Of a DNA stretch of 64,000 bases, positions 1-8,009 are shown piece by piece (position 1 is the stretch's first letter; each line of letters begins with the position of its first letter). Under the pieces are notes generated by a model that saw nothing but the letters and a program-made list of their open reading frames with translations, was not told where the DNA came from and did no database searches. The DNA is from CAIYZT01 sp947461435 (GTDB taxonomy: Bacteria > Pseudomonadota > Alphaproteobacteria > Rhodobacterales > Rhodobacteraceae), in contig OZ260083.1 in NCBI GenBank assembly GCA_965284435.1, positions 1,550,001 through 1,614,000 of the forward strand. Reading direction: 5' to 3'. Position numbers and translations under genes: made by a program.

Positions 1-338
1 GCCAAGGCGTCAGGTTTGTCGCGCTTCAACCGCCTGCGCGGCTTGATCCGCAGGTTCAACTCCAGCTCACAGTAGATCCGATAAACCCGTTTGTGGTTCC
101 ATGGATGCCCCTTCACATTGCGCAAATGCAGAAAACACAGGACGAACCCCCACGTCTTGCGGGCGTCGGTTAGCCCGGTCAGCAGATCAGCGATCTCTTC
201 GTTCTCGGCGCGCAACTTCGGGCCATACCGATAACAGGTCTCGCTCACCCCAAAGGCACGGCAAGCCAGGGCGATGCTTGCCCCACGTCGTGCCACTGCA
301 TTCTCGGCCATCTCGCGGCGTTGAGACGGCCCCGTCAC
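1..338 (-). CDS. IS3-family transposase OrfB, 5' part only
   Basis: Reads from a GTG at 338, overlapping the orfA stop by two bases, without a stop to the left edge of the window. The translation begins VTGPSQRREMAENAVARRG and continues through the HTH_21 region (GVSETCYRY, KTWGFVLCFLHL, HPWNHKRVYRIYCELELNLR). This is the N-terminal DNA-binding part of IS3 transposases of the subgroup with RYTEPQ-type OrfA. The DDE catalytic core would lie beyond the edge. Translation normally depends on frameshifting from orfA, which is itself broken here. Confidence 0.78.
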   Translation of the reverse strand, partial: MTGPSQRREMAENAVARRGASIALACRAFGVSETCYRYGPKLRAENEEIADLLTGLTDARKTWGFVLCFLHLRNVKGHPWNHKRVYRIYCELELNLRIKPRRRLKRDKPDAL

Positions 339-596
339 TTTTTTCCAAGGGCTTCCTTCAGCAAATCCGCCTGCATGCTCAGGTCCGCATACATCCGCTT
401 CAGCCGACGGTTCTCATCTCATGGCCTTCATCTGGCTGACCATGGACGCATCCATACCGCCATACTTTGCCCGCCACTTATAAAACGACGCGCTGCTCAT
501 CCCATGCTCGCGGCAAAGCTCAGCCACAGGCACACCGCCTTCAGCTTGGCGCAGGATCGCAAGGATCTGGGGTTCTGTATATCTCAACATCTTCAT
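335..596 (-). pseudogene. IS3-family OrfA, frameshifted
   Basis: The reading frame starts MKMLRYTEPQILAIL at 596 and encodes the N-terminal HTH_Tnp_1 helix-turn-helix (VAELCREHGMSSASFYKW) that binds the IS ends. Reading stops after MKAMR at about 414-419. Two bases appear to be missing compared with the usual MKAMEDENRRL of this family. If the frame is shifted, DENRRLKRMYADLSMQADLL and the normal end ALGKK follow to a stop at 335-337. So the leucine-zipper half is out of frame with the HTH half and OrfAB cannot be made normally. An ATG at 614 in the same frame would add six residues, but family members begin at the later ATG. Confidence 0.82.
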
Positions 597-629
597 CTGA
601 ATCTCCTCATGCATCTTGCCGAGAAAATT

Positions 630-1046
630 CTACTTCCGCAGCCCCTTACTTTCGGGGGGGATTACCATCCACAACGGGCCGAAACCGTTGCCGTCCGGAT
701 CTTCGAAAGCGCGCGAATACATAAAGCCCAGATCTTCGGCATCGTGCAAGGATTTGCCCCCCGCACCAATGGCGGCCTCAGTCATCGCGTCAACCTCTTC
801 GCGGCTGTCGCATGACAGGGCGAACAGCGCACTCACCCCTTCGGACGGCAGGATCACCGGTTTGGGCGAGAGGCTCCGCAAAGCCTCCAAGGTCGACAGC
901 ATGAAATAGATCGCCTCTGACACGACAACGCAGGCCGACGTGTCAGAGGAGAATTTTTCGTTGATGGTAAAGCCCAAAGCTTCGTAAAAGGCGCGGCTGC
1001 GGGCCATGTCGGTTACGGGCAGGCTGATGAAAATCATCCGGGTCAT
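630..1046 (-). CDS. VOC-family (glyoxalase/bleomycin-resistance fold) protein, C-terminus replaced by IS sequence
   Basis: A 138-residue single VOC domain: MTRMIFISLPVTDMARSRAF opens the first beta-alpha-beta module and FMYSRAFEDPDGNGFGPLWM is the usual closing strand. Members are small metal-dependent or binding enzymes of varied function, and the substrate cannot be assigned. It is a tandem paralogue of the gene at 1125-1529 and shares most motifs (TINEKFS, ACVVVS, DPDGN). The paralogue ends FWMDPAAVNG. This copy instead ends MVIPPESKGLRK, and those last codons (about 630-665) coincide with the terminus of the adjacent IS element, so the insertion removed the native end and supplied a stop. 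The fold is probably kept because only a few residues are changed. Confidence 0.8.
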   Translation of the reverse strand: MTRMIFISLPVTDMARSRAFYEALGFTINEKFSSDTSACVVVSEAIYFMLSTLEALRSLSPKPVILPSEGVSALFALSCDSREEVDAMTEAAIGAGGKSLHDAEDLGFMYSRAFEDPDGNGFGPLWMVIPPESKGLRK

Positions 1047-1124
1047 GGTCGGGTCCCATCGTCAAAGGCAAGGGGTGTTGAAAGTTTGGGCCTGCGGCGC
1101 GCGGTCTGGCCCACACGGTTTAGA

Positions 1125-1529
1125 TCAGCCGTTAACGGCCGCGGGGTCCATCCAGAAAGCTTCCAGCACGTTGCCGTCCGGGTCCTGGAAGGTGCGGCCA
1201 TACATGAAACCCATGTCAAGCGCGGGTTTGTCCTCGGCGCCGCCATGTTTCAGCGCGGCCTCGGCCATCGCATCCACAGCGGCGCGGCTATCGGCACTGA
1301 ACGCCGTCATCACGGCCGTGGTCGTGGCGGGTGATGCCAACGGTTTGGTGGCGAAACCGGCGAATTTCTCATGCGTCAGGATCATCAGATAGATCGTGTC
1401 CGACACCACAACGCAGGCCCCGCTTGCATCCGAGAATTTCTCGTTGATCGTCCAACCCAGCCCTTCGTAAAAGGCGCGGCTGCGGGCGAGGTCGGTGATC
1501 GGAAGGTTGACGAAAATCATCTGGGGCAT
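1125..1529 (-). CDS. VOC-family (glyoxalase/bleomycin-resistance fold) protein
   Basis: 134 residues, starting MPQMIFVNLPITDLARSRAF and ending EAFWMDPAAVNG, a complete single VOC module of normal length. The conserved closing motif FQDPDGNVLEAFWM supplies the Glu that is often a metal ligand. It lies 78 bp upstream of a close paralogue on the same strand, so the pair arose by tandem duplication and may be co-transcribed. The family includes lactoylglutathione lyases, fosfomycin and bleomycin resistance proteins and many uncharacterised members. This subtype (MPQMIFVNLPVxDL) is usually left unnamed, and no substrate is inferred. AAGG about 10 bp upstream of the ATG at 1529 is a reasonable ribosome site. 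Confidence 0.82.
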   Translation of the reverse strand: MPQMIFVNLPITDLARSRAFYEGLGWTINEKFSDASGACVVVSDTIYLMILTHEKFAGFATKPLASPATTTAVMTAFSADSRAAVDAMAEAALKHGGAEDKPALDMGFMYGRTFQDPDGNVLEAFWMDPAAVNG

Positions 1530-1646
1530 AATGCGACCTTTGGAAATAGTTAGCTGATGTGGTAAATATCGCGCGCCTTTTGGGAATAGGCAAGAAAAAA
1601 GCGCGCCAACCCTGCGGCGGCGCGCGTTCTGGGGGGGGCGGGGCGC

Positions 1647-2435
1647 TTACAGATTGTCTTGCTGCGGCATGCCCAGAACGTGAAAACCGCAATCCACATG
1701 CACCACTTCACCCGTCGTGCACGCGCCATAGTCCGAACACAGCCAAACCGCCGTGCCGCCGATGGCCTCCAGCGTCGCATTCGCGCGCATGGGCGCGTTG
1801 GCTTCGGTGTGGCGGAAGGTGGCGCGCGCGCCACCAATGGCCGCGCCAGCCAGCGTTTTCATCGGGCCCGGCGAGATGGCGTTGACGCGCACCTGTTGCG
1901 GCCCCAGATCATTTGCCAAATAGCGCGTGGCCGATTCCAACGCCGCCTTGGCCACACCCATCACGTTGTAATTGGGCGTCACGCGGTTGGATCCCCCATA
2001 GGTCAGCGTGATCAGGCTGCCCCCCTGCGGCATCATTTCCGCGGCCCGGCGCGATACATCGATGAAGGAAAAGCAGGAAATCGCCAAAGAGTTGCTGAAA
2101 TTGCTGCGGCTGGTGTTGATGAAACGGCCGGTCAATTCGTTCTTGTCGGAAAAAGCGATGGCATGGATCAGGAAATCCATCGTGCCCCATTGGTCTTTCA
2201 GCGCGCCAAAGCAGGCATCCAGACTGTCGTCATTGGTCACATCAACATCCACCAGAACGGTCGACCCGACAGAGGCGGCCAGCGGCTCCACCCGTTTGCC
2301 AAAAGCATCGCCCTGGTAGGAAAACGCAAGCTCGGCGCCTTCCTCGGCCAAGGCTTTGGCGATCCCCCAGGCGATTGACCTTTCGTTGGCAACCCCCATT
2401 ACAAGACCGCGTTTGCCCTTCATCAGGTCTGCCAT
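1647..2435 (-). CDS. fabI: enoyl-[acyl-carrier-protein] reductase (NADH)
   Basis: A 262-residue short-chain dehydrogenase of the FabI type, carrying out the last reduction of each fatty acid elongation cycle (trans-2-enoyl-ACP to acyl-ACP). The N-terminal GVANERSIAWGIA is the FabI form of the nucleotide-binding loop. Tyr146 (LTYGG), Tyr156 and Lys163 (NYNVMGVAK) match the substrate and catalytic residues of the E. coli enzyme at the same numbers. It is the last gene of fabA-fabB-fabI on the minus strand, with 9 bp between the fabB stop and its ATG. The start at 2435 is preceded by AAGGGA. The encoded protein would be the target of triclosan-type inhibitors. Confidence 0.95.
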   Translation of the reverse strand: MADLMKGKRGLVMGVANERSIAWGIAKALAEEGAELAFSYQGDAFGKRVEPLAASVGSTVLVDVDVTNDDSLDACFGALKDQWGTMDFLIHAIAFSDKNELTGRFINTSRSNFSNSLAISCFSFIDVSRRAAEMMPQGGSLITLTYGGSNRVTPNYNVMGVAKAALESATRYLANDLGPQQVRVNAISPGPMKTLAGAAIGGARATFRHTEANAPMRANATLEAIGGTAVWLCSDYGACTTGEVVHVDCGFHVLGMPQQDNL

Positions 2436-2444
2436 AATCGTCCC

Positions 2445-3674
2445 TTATCCGTTGTATTTGCTCATGACCAAGGTGGCATTCGTGCCGCCAAAGCCGAAGG
2501 AGTTCGACAAGACACTGTCCAGTTGCACGTTCTCGCGCAGCGTTGTGACGATTTCAGACGGGTCCAAGGCCGGGTCCAACGTTGTGATATTTGCCGAAGC
2601 GGTGATGAAATTGCCGTTCATCATCAACAGGCTGTAAATCGCCTCATGAACGCCGGTCGCGCCCAGCGAATGCCCGGTCAGCGATTTTGTCGACGATACC
2701 GGCGGGGTCGATCCGCGGCCAAAGACGCGCCGCACCGCTTCCATTTCGGTCACATCGCCCACCACCGTCGAGGTGCCGTGGCTGTTGATATAGTCGATAT
2801 GCCGGCCTTGGGGCAGCGTGGACAGGGCCAGCCGCATGGACCGCTCGCCGCCCTCTCCGGACGGGGCCACCATGTCATGCCCATCCGAGGTGGCGCCGTA
2901 GCCGGTCACTTCGCCGTAAATCTTGGCCCCACGGGCCAAGGCATGGCCCAGCTCTTCCAGAACCACAACACCGCCGCCGCCGGCGATGACAAAGCCATCG
3001 CGCGTCGCGTCATAGGCGCGGGCCGCCGTGGTGGGTGTGTCGTTGTACTTGCTGCTCATCGCGCCCATGGCATCGAACAGACACGACAGCGTCCAGTCCA
3101 ATTCCTCGCCGCCGCCCGCAAAGACGATATCCTGCTTGCCCATCTGAATCTGTTCAACCCCGTTGCCAATGCAATGGGCCGAGGTGGAACAGGCCGAGGT
3201 GATGGAATAATTGACACCCTTGATCTTGAACGGGGTCGCCAGACAGGCCGAATTGGTGCTGCTCATGCAGCGCGTCACCATGAAGGGGCCCATCTTCTTG
3301 GGCGCGCCCTTGTTGATCACCGCATCAAAGGCAGCGAAAAAGTTTGATGTCGACGGCCCGCCCGATCCCATGATCAGACCGGACCGTTCGTTGGAAACAT
3401 CGGACTCTTCCAAGCCTGAATCGGCAATCGCCTGCTTCATCGCCAAAAAGTTATAGGCCGCGCCCGGCCCCATAAAGCGCAGGTCGCGCTTGTCGATATG
3501 GTCTTCCAGCACGATCTGCGGCATGCCGTGAACCTGGCTGCGAAAGCCATGTTCCGCATAGTCCGGGGCAAAGACGATGCCGGATTTCCCGGCGCGAAGG
3601 CTGGCTTCCACCTCGGTGGCATCGTTGCCGATCGAAGAGATGATGCCGATACCAGTGATGACGACGCGGCGCAT
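2445..3674 (-). CDS. fabB: beta-ketoacyl-ACP synthase I
   Basis: 409 residues of the thiolase-fold condensing enzyme family. The nucleophile is Cys162 in ITSACSTSAHC, and the two histidines of the Cys-His-His triad are His299 (INSHGTSTVVGD) and His335 (SLTGHSLGATG), which matches FabB and differs little from FabF. Lying between fabA and fabI supports FabB: it elongates the cis-3-decenoyl-ACP made by FabA and so commits chains to unsaturated fatty acids. The start at 3674 has AAGGAAG 8 bp upstream. The gap to fabA is 24 bp, so the three genes should be one transcript. Confidence 0.94.
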   Translation of the reverse strand: MRRVVITGIGIISSIGNDATEVEASLRAGKSGIVFAPDYAEHGFRSQVHGMPQIVLEDHIDKRDLRFMGPGAAYNFLAMKQAIADSGLEESDVSNERSGLIMGSGGPSTSNFFAAFDAVINKGAPKKMGPFMVTRCMSSTNSACLATPFKIKGVNYSITSACSTSAHCIGNGVEQIQMGKQDIVFAGGGEELDWTLSCLFDAMGAMSSKYNDTPTTAARAYDATRDGFVIAGGGGVVVLEELGHALARGAKIYGEVTGYGATSDGHDMVAPSGEGGERSMRLALSTLPQGRHIDYINSHGTSTVVGDVTEMEAVRRVFGRGSTPPVSSTKSLTGHSLGATGVHEAIYSLLMMNGNFITASANITTLDPALDPSEIVTTLRENVQLDSVLSNSFGFGGTNATLVMSKYNG

Positions 3675-3698
3675 CGGAGACTTCCTTTCGTAACGAAT

Positions 3699-4208
3699 TC
3701 AGCTTGCCGAAAGGGCAACCTTCATATCGGTGACTTGATAAATGACCTCGCCATCCGCCTCGACGATGCCGTTGGCAACCCCCATGGTCAAACGGCGCGT
3801 GGTCAGGGCTTTGGTGAAATCAACCTTATAGGTCAGCATCTTGCGGTCTGGGCGCACCATGCCGGTCAGTTTGACCTCGCCCACACCCAGCGCATAGCCG
3901 CGCCCCTGCCATCCCCGCCAGCCCAGATTGAACCCGGTCAACTGCCACAGGCCATCAAGGCCAAGACAGCCGGGCATGATCGGGTTACCAGGAAAGTGAC
4001 AATCAAAGAACCACAGGTCGGGCGTGATGTCGAATTCGGCCACCACATGGCCCTTGCCATGCAATCCGCCATCTTCGGAAATATCGGTGATACGGTCCAT
4101 CATCAGCATCGGAGGCGCCGGAAGCTGCGCGTTCCCGGGGCCAAACAGCTCCCCTCTGGAACATTTCAAAAGATCGTCTTTGCTGAAACTTGACGGAAAA
4201 CTTCCCAT
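3699..4208 (-). CDS. fabA: 3-hydroxydecanoyl-ACP dehydratase/isomerase
   Basis: From the ATG at 4208 the protein is 169 residues, the standard FabA length; an in-frame ATG at 4271 would add 21 atypical residues. It dehydrates 3-hydroxydecanoyl-ACP and isomerises the product to cis-3-decenoyl-ACP, the branch point to unsaturated fatty acids. The hot-dog-fold active site is visible: His71 in DCHFPGNPIMPG and Asp85 in CLGLDGLWQL, aligned with His70/Asp84 of E. coli. It is the first gene of the fabA-fabB-fabI operon and is divergent from irr, with about 145 bp between the two starts. That arrangement recurs in Rhodobacteraceae and suggests shared control, although I could not define an operator. 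Confidence 0.95.
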   Translation of the reverse strand: MGSFPSSFSKDDLLKCSRGELFGPGNAQLPAPPMLMMDRITDISEDGGLHGKGHVVAEFDITPDLWFFDCHFPGNPIMPGCLGLDGLWQLTGFNLGWRGWQGRGYALGVGEVKLTGMVRPDRKMLTYKVDFTKALTTRRLTMGVANGIVEADGEVIYQVTDMKVALSAS

Positions 4209-4353
4209 GCGCGACCGATCTCCCCCTTCGCTAAGTCCCCCCTCGTACCAGAGGCGGGGCAGGGGAAGCAAGGGCAGGGTAGGGGCCCGCCTGACCGGGG
4301 CGGATTTCCGTTTGATACGGGCACCGCTTCGCTGATATAAGGGATCAAATTAT

Positions 4354-4776
4354 TTGAGGCCCTTTCCCTTGACCCACCCTCGCACCACTTCTTGGCTGTC
4401 CTCTGGCGGTTTGCGCCCGACGCGGCAAAGGCTTGCCTTGGCTGCCTTGTTGGTGGGCGATGGGCAGAACCGGCATGTCACGGCCGAAGGCCTGTTTGCC
4501 GCCGCAGCCTCGGCCGGCGAAAAGGTCAGCCTTGCCACGGTCTACAATACGTTGCGGGCTTTTTGCGACGCGGGGTTGATGAACGAAATCGTGGTCGACG
4601 GCGCGCGCAGCTATTTCGACACCCGCATGGATGACCACCCGCATTTTTACTGGGAAGACAGCCATACGCTGACAGACGCCCCGGCAGATGATCTGAAGAT
4701 TGCATCGCTTCCCGCCGCCCCCGCCGGGATGGAGGTGGCGCGGGTCGATGTGGTGATCCGTCTGAAACGGGCCTGA
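4354..4776 (+). CDS. irr: Fur-family iron response regulator Irr
   Basis: 140 residues starting at a TTG (4354) with AAGGGA ten bases before it; no ATG is available near the domain start. GLRPTRQRLALAALL begins the Fur winged helix, and VSLATVYNTLRAFCDAGLMNE is the recognition helix region. DDHPHFY holds the HxH pair typical of the Irr dimerisation domain. The Cys pairs of classical Fur/Zur C-termini are absent, which separates Irr from Fur and Zur. Irr represses or activates genes for haem and iron use according to haem status. An N-terminal haem-regulatory Cys-Pro motif as in Bradyrhizobium is not present, as in other Rhodobacter-type Irr proteins. Confidence 0.88.
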   Translation: MRPFPLTHPRTTSWLSSGGLRPTRQRLALAALLVGDGQNRHVTAEGLFAAAASAGEKVSLATVYNTLRAFCDAGLMNEIVVDGARSYFDTRMDDHPHFYWEDSHTLTDAPADDLKIASLPAAPAGMEVARVDVVIRLKRA

Positions 4777-4806
4777 CGCCAACAAGACTGTTGCGCGATC
4801 GGCCCG

Positions 4807-4832
4807 CCTTGTTGCATGCTTGTACAACAAGG
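4807..4832 (+). promoter_or_regulatory. 8-bp inverted repeat overlapping the ribosome site of the peptide-hydrolase operon
   Basis: CCTTGTTG (4807-4814) and CAACAAGG (4825-4832) are perfect inverted arms around a 10-base centre that itself contains TTGTACAA. The right arm runs into the Shine-Dalgarno sequence AAGGAG of the gene starting at 4840. In DNA it could be a repressor operator; in RNA the hairpin would mask the ribosome site. The repeat is seen directly; its function is inference. Confidence 0.45.
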
Positions 4833-4839
4833 AGAGGCC

Positions 4840-6858
4840 ATGCCCGAAATCCGGACCGATTTTCCCTGTGCCACAGAGGTCATCGAAACCCTTTGGGTTC
4901 CGCTGCCAGACGGCACACGGCTGGCGGCCAAACTGTGGCGGCCCGCCGGGACAGGGCGGCATCCGGCGATTTTGGAATATCTGCCGTACCGGCACCGCGA
5001 CGGCACGCGGCACCGCGATCAGGGTTTGCATGGCTATCTGGCCGCTCACGGCTATGCCTGTCTGCGGGTGGATATCCGCGGAATGGGCAATTCCTCGGGC
5101 CTGTTGCACGATGAATACAGCCTGCAAGAACAGCTTGATGGCGTCGATCTGATCGCTTGGATCGCGCGGCAGGACTGGTGCGACGGTCAGGTCGCGATGA
5201 TCGGCATCTCGTGGAGCGGCTTCAATGCCTTGCAAATCGCGGCCCGCCGCCCGCCCGCCTTGAAAACCGTGATCCCTGTCGGCTTTACCGATGATCGCTA
5301 TGCCACCGACGTTCATTATGTGGGCGGCTGCCTGTCCAAAGACAATTTCGACTGGTCGGCAACCATGCTGGCCCAGAACGATCTGCCCCCCGATCCTGCC
5401 GAATTCGGCCCCAAGTGGCGCGAAGAATGGCTCAAACGGGCCGAGGTGAATGAACCTTGGGCCCATATCTGGTTCGCCCATCAGCACCGCGACGCCTATT
5501 GGCAACAAGGGTCGATCTGTCAGGATTTTTCCGCCATTCAAGTGCCTGTCTATGCCGTTTCTGGCTGGGCTGACAATTATTCCGAAGCGGTCCCGCGTTT
5601 GCTGGCGGGATTGACCGTGCCAGCCCGCGGCCTGATTGGCCCTTGGGCGCATAGTTTCCCCCAAGATGTCGCGGTCGAACCGGGGATCGGCTGGCTGCAA
5701 GAGGTGGTGCGCTGGTGCGATCATTGGATGAAGGGCGCCCCGACCGGTATCATGGACGAGCCGATGTTGCGGGTCTGGATGCAAGACAGCGTTCGCCCCA
5801 CCACGTGTTACACTGATCGGCCGGGCCGCTGGGTGGGCGAGCCGGTCTGGCCCAGCCCACGGATCATAAACGCCCGCTATCCCCTGAACAGGGATGGATC
5901 CTTGGGCGGCGATGCGCCCGGCCCAGAGGCCCCGGTCCCCCTGTGCTCGCCCCTGTGGGTGGGCCTGACCGCCGGAGAGGTGGGTCGCTATGGCTCTGAT
6001 GCCGATTGGCCCCCCGATCAGCGGCTGGATGACGGCGGATCCCTTGTCTACCGCTCTGCCCCGTTGACCGAGCAGACCGAAATTCTGGGGGCGCCGCGCC
6101 TGCACCTGCGGTTTTCCGTCGACAAGCCGGTGGCTTTGGTCGCCGTTCGCCTGACGGACATCTGGCCAGACGGGGCCGCAACCCGCGTCACGCTGGGCCT
6201 TTTGAACCTGACCCACCGCGACAGCCATGGCAGCCCAACGCCGCTTGTCCCCGGTCAGGTCTATGACACCGTTGTCGAACTGGATGACATCGCCCATGCC
6301 TTCCCGGTGGGGCACCGTTTGGGGGTTGGCCTGTCGACAACCTACTACCCCATCGCCCATCCCTCTCCGGAAATGGCCACCTTGACGCTACATCACGGCG
6401 CGACGGCCCTGATCCTGCCGGTGCGCCCCCGGCAAGACAGCGACGCGGCCCTTCGCCCCTTTGATCCGCCCGAACAGGCGGCCAACAGCCCGCACACCTA
6501 TCACACCACCCAAGGCCCGCCGCGCCGCGTGACGCAGGATCTGTTGACGGGCCGCTATCAGGTCGATTTTCCGCGCTGGACCTATGGGGTGGAATTTCAC
6601 GACATCGCCACCACCGTCACGTCAGCGGGCATGGTGCGCCACGAGGTGACCGAGGGCGACCCGCTGTCGGCGGTCACAACCACCGAATACACCGTGTCCA
6701 TCGCGCGGCCAGATGCCACTGTGGGCCATCAGTCCAAGGGCCGCCTGTCCTGCGATGCGACCCATTTCCGCCTGCAAACGGAATTGACTGTCACCGAAAA
6801 CGGGCAGACCATTTTTGAACGCCGTTGGGACAAAAGGATTGCCCGTGACCTTGTGTGA
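4840..6858 (+). CDS. CocE/NonD-family hydrolase (X-Pro dipeptidyl-peptidase-like)
   Basis: 672 residues from the ATG at 4840, which has AAGGAG seven bases upstream; an ATG 24 bases earlier is in frame but lacks such a site. The N-terminal alpha/beta hydrolase domain carries the nucleophile Ser125 in IGISWSGFNAL and the Gly-rich RVDIRGMGNSSG. The second half contains the jelly-roll domain typical of this family (LRLHFRFSVDKPVALVAVRL-like region; exact text is shorter). Family members include cocaine esterase, X-Pro dipeptidyl-peptidase and acyl-amino-acid hydrolases, so the bond cut cannot be named. It is the first gene of an operon ending at 15116 with a peptide importer; the next gene follows directly at its stop. 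Confidence 0.85.
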   Translation: MPEIRTDFPCATEVIETLWVPLPDGTRLAAKLWRPAGTGRHPAILEYLPYRHRDGTRHRDQGLHGYLAAHGYACLRVDIRGMGNSSGLLHDEYSLQEQLDGVDLIAWIARQDWCDGQVAMIGISWSGFNALQIAARRPPALKTVIPVGFTDDRYATDVHYVGGCLSKDNFDWSATMLAQNDLPPDPAEFGPKWREEWLKRAEVNEPWAHIWFAHQHRDAYWQQGSICQDFSAIQVPVYAVSGWADNYSEAVPRLLAGLTVPARGLIGPWAHSFPQDVAVEPGIGWLQEVVRWCDHWMKGAPTGIMDEPMLRVWMQDSVRPTTCYTDRPGRWVGEPVWPSPRIINARYPLNRDGSLGGDAPGPEAPVPLCSPLWVGLTAGEVGRYGSDADWPPDQRLDDGGSLVYRSAPLTEQTEILGAPRLHLRFSVDKPVALVAVRLTDIWPDGAATRVTLGLLNLTHRDSHGSPTPLVPGQVYDTVVELDDIAHAFPVGHRLGVGLSTTYYPIAHPSPEMATLTLHHGATALILPVRPRQDSDAALRPFDPPEQAANSPHTYHTTQGPPRRVTQDLLTGRYQVDFPRWTYGVEFHDIATTVTSAGMVRHEVTEGDPLSAVTTTEYTVSIARPDATVGHQSKGRLSCDATHFRLQTELTVTENGQTIFERRWDKRIARDLV

Positions 6859-7983
6859 ATGTGCCCCATGCGGACCCTGACGCAGGATCTGCCGTCCGAT
6901 GCGCCCGGCCGTCAGCACCAGCTGACGGCGCAGGCCTTTGGCGCGCCGGACGCGCGGCCCAAGGTGTATCTGCAAGGCGGATTGCATGCCGATGAAATGC
7001 CCGGTCCCTTGATCTTGCACCACCTGCGCGCCTTGCTGATCCAGGCCGAGCAGGCGGGCAAACTGCTTGGACAGGTCGTGCTTGTCCCCCTCGCCAATCC
7101 CATCGGCTTTGCACAATGGGTGCAAAACAAACCTCAGGGCCGCCAGGATCTGAATTCGATGCGGAATTTCAACCGCGACTATCCTGATTTGGCCGCCCTG
7201 TGCGGCGATGATCTGGATGGGCGACTTGGCCCCGATCCGGTGCAAAATGTCGCGATAACCCGGGCGGCGTTTGCGGCGGCGCTGGGCGCGATGGCGACGC
7301 CCGATGAAGGCACCGCGCTGCGCCGCGCCCTGATGCTGTGGTCGCATGATGCCGATCACGTTCTGGATCTGCATTGCGATCACCACGCGGTCGTGCATCT
7401 GTACACCTCTCCCGCGCATCCCAACGAGGCCCGGCTTTTGGCACAGGCCACCGGCGCAAGATTGGTGCTTTTGGCTGCGGTGTCAGGTGGACATGCCTTT
7501 GACGAGGCCCATTCCGCCCCGTTTCACCATCTGTCCAAAAGGTTTGGCCCGCAAACCCCCCTTCCGGCCGCGACCTTTGCCGCAACCTTGGAATACCGCG
7601 GCCAATTTGATGTCTCCGACGATCAGGCCGCTGCCGATGCTGCCGGGCTGATGGTGTATCTGGCGGCCGTGGGGGCGATATCGGGCCCTGCGGAGCCCTT
7701 GCACGATAACCCGCCGCATTATCCTTTGCGCGGCGCAGCCGAGGTGACGGCCCCGCAGGGCGGCATCGTGACCTGGGCCTGCGCGCCCGGCGACCGCGTG
7801 GCCGAAGGGCAGGTGATCGGCCATGTCACCGACCCGGCGCAAGGCACGCGCATGGCCGTGGCCGCCCCCATCGCGGGCCTGTTGTTCCGCCAAGAGCTGT
7901 GGCGATCCTGCCTGCGGGGCCAAAGCCTGGCCCATATTTCCGGCCCGAACCCGGTTCGCGACGGAAATCTTCTTTCAGATTAA
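6859..7983 (+). CDS. succinylglutamate desuccinylase/aspartoacylase (AstE/AspA)-family deacylase
   Basis: 374 residues, or 371 if the ATG at 6868 is used. The zinc site of this carboxypeptidase-like family is visible: His43 and Glu46 in GGLHADEMPG and His172 in DLHCDHHAVVH, with a likely general base Glu in TLEYRGQ. The C-terminal 90 residues form the small beta-barrel seen in AspA relatives (GGIVTWACAPGDRVAEGQVI). Enzymes of this family remove acyl groups from amino acids or small amides (N-succinylglutamate, N-acetylaspartate, N-acetyl-diaminobutyrate). It lies between another hydrolase and a peptide-importer operon, which suggests it unblocks an imported acylated amino acid or peptide. Substrate unassigned. 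Confidence 0.82.
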   Translation: MCPMRTLTQDLPSDAPGRQHQLTAQAFGAPDARPKVYLQGGLHADEMPGPLILHHLRALLIQAEQAGKLLGQVVLVPLANPIGFAQWVQNKPQGRQDLNSMRNFNRDYPDLAALCGDDLDGRLGPDPVQNVAITRAAFAAALGAMATPDEGTALRRALMLWSHDADHVLDLHCDHHAVVHLYTSPAHPNEARLLAQATGARLVLLAAVSGGHAFDEAHSAPFHHLSKRFGPQTPLPAATFAATLEYRGQFDVSDDQAAADAAGLMVYLAAVGAISGPAEPLHDNPPHYPLRGAAEVTAPQGGIVTWACAPGDRVAEGQVIGHVTDPAQGTRMAVAAPIAGLLFRQELWRSCLRGQSLAHISGPNPVRDGNLLSD

Positions 7984-8009
7984 CCCTTTGACACGACACG
8001 GAGATGGTT

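Larger units (their letters stand above)
1..667 (-). mobile_element. IS3-family insertion sequence, partial (runs off the left edge), decayed
   Basis: The strand-reversed segment carries an IS3-type orfA/orfB pair: a small helix-turn-helix protein followed by the start of a DDE transposase, overlapping at an AAAAAAG slippery run (about 339-345 on the minus strand) just before the orfA stop. This is the usual signal for -1 frameshifting to make OrfAB. The left terminus of the element is near 650-670, where TGGTAATCCCCCCGAAAG reads inward; TG is the typical IS3 end, and I place the end at about 667. orfA carries an internal frameshift, so the copy is probably inactive. The far end and the target duplication lie outside the window. 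Confidence 0.8.

Noticed and set aside
4345..6360. A 671-residue open frame on the minus strand
   Set aside because: It lies antisense to irr and the CocE/NonD hydrolase, both with clear motifs. Its residues are rich in Arg, Gly and Pro and show no domain, as expected from GC-rich antisense frames.
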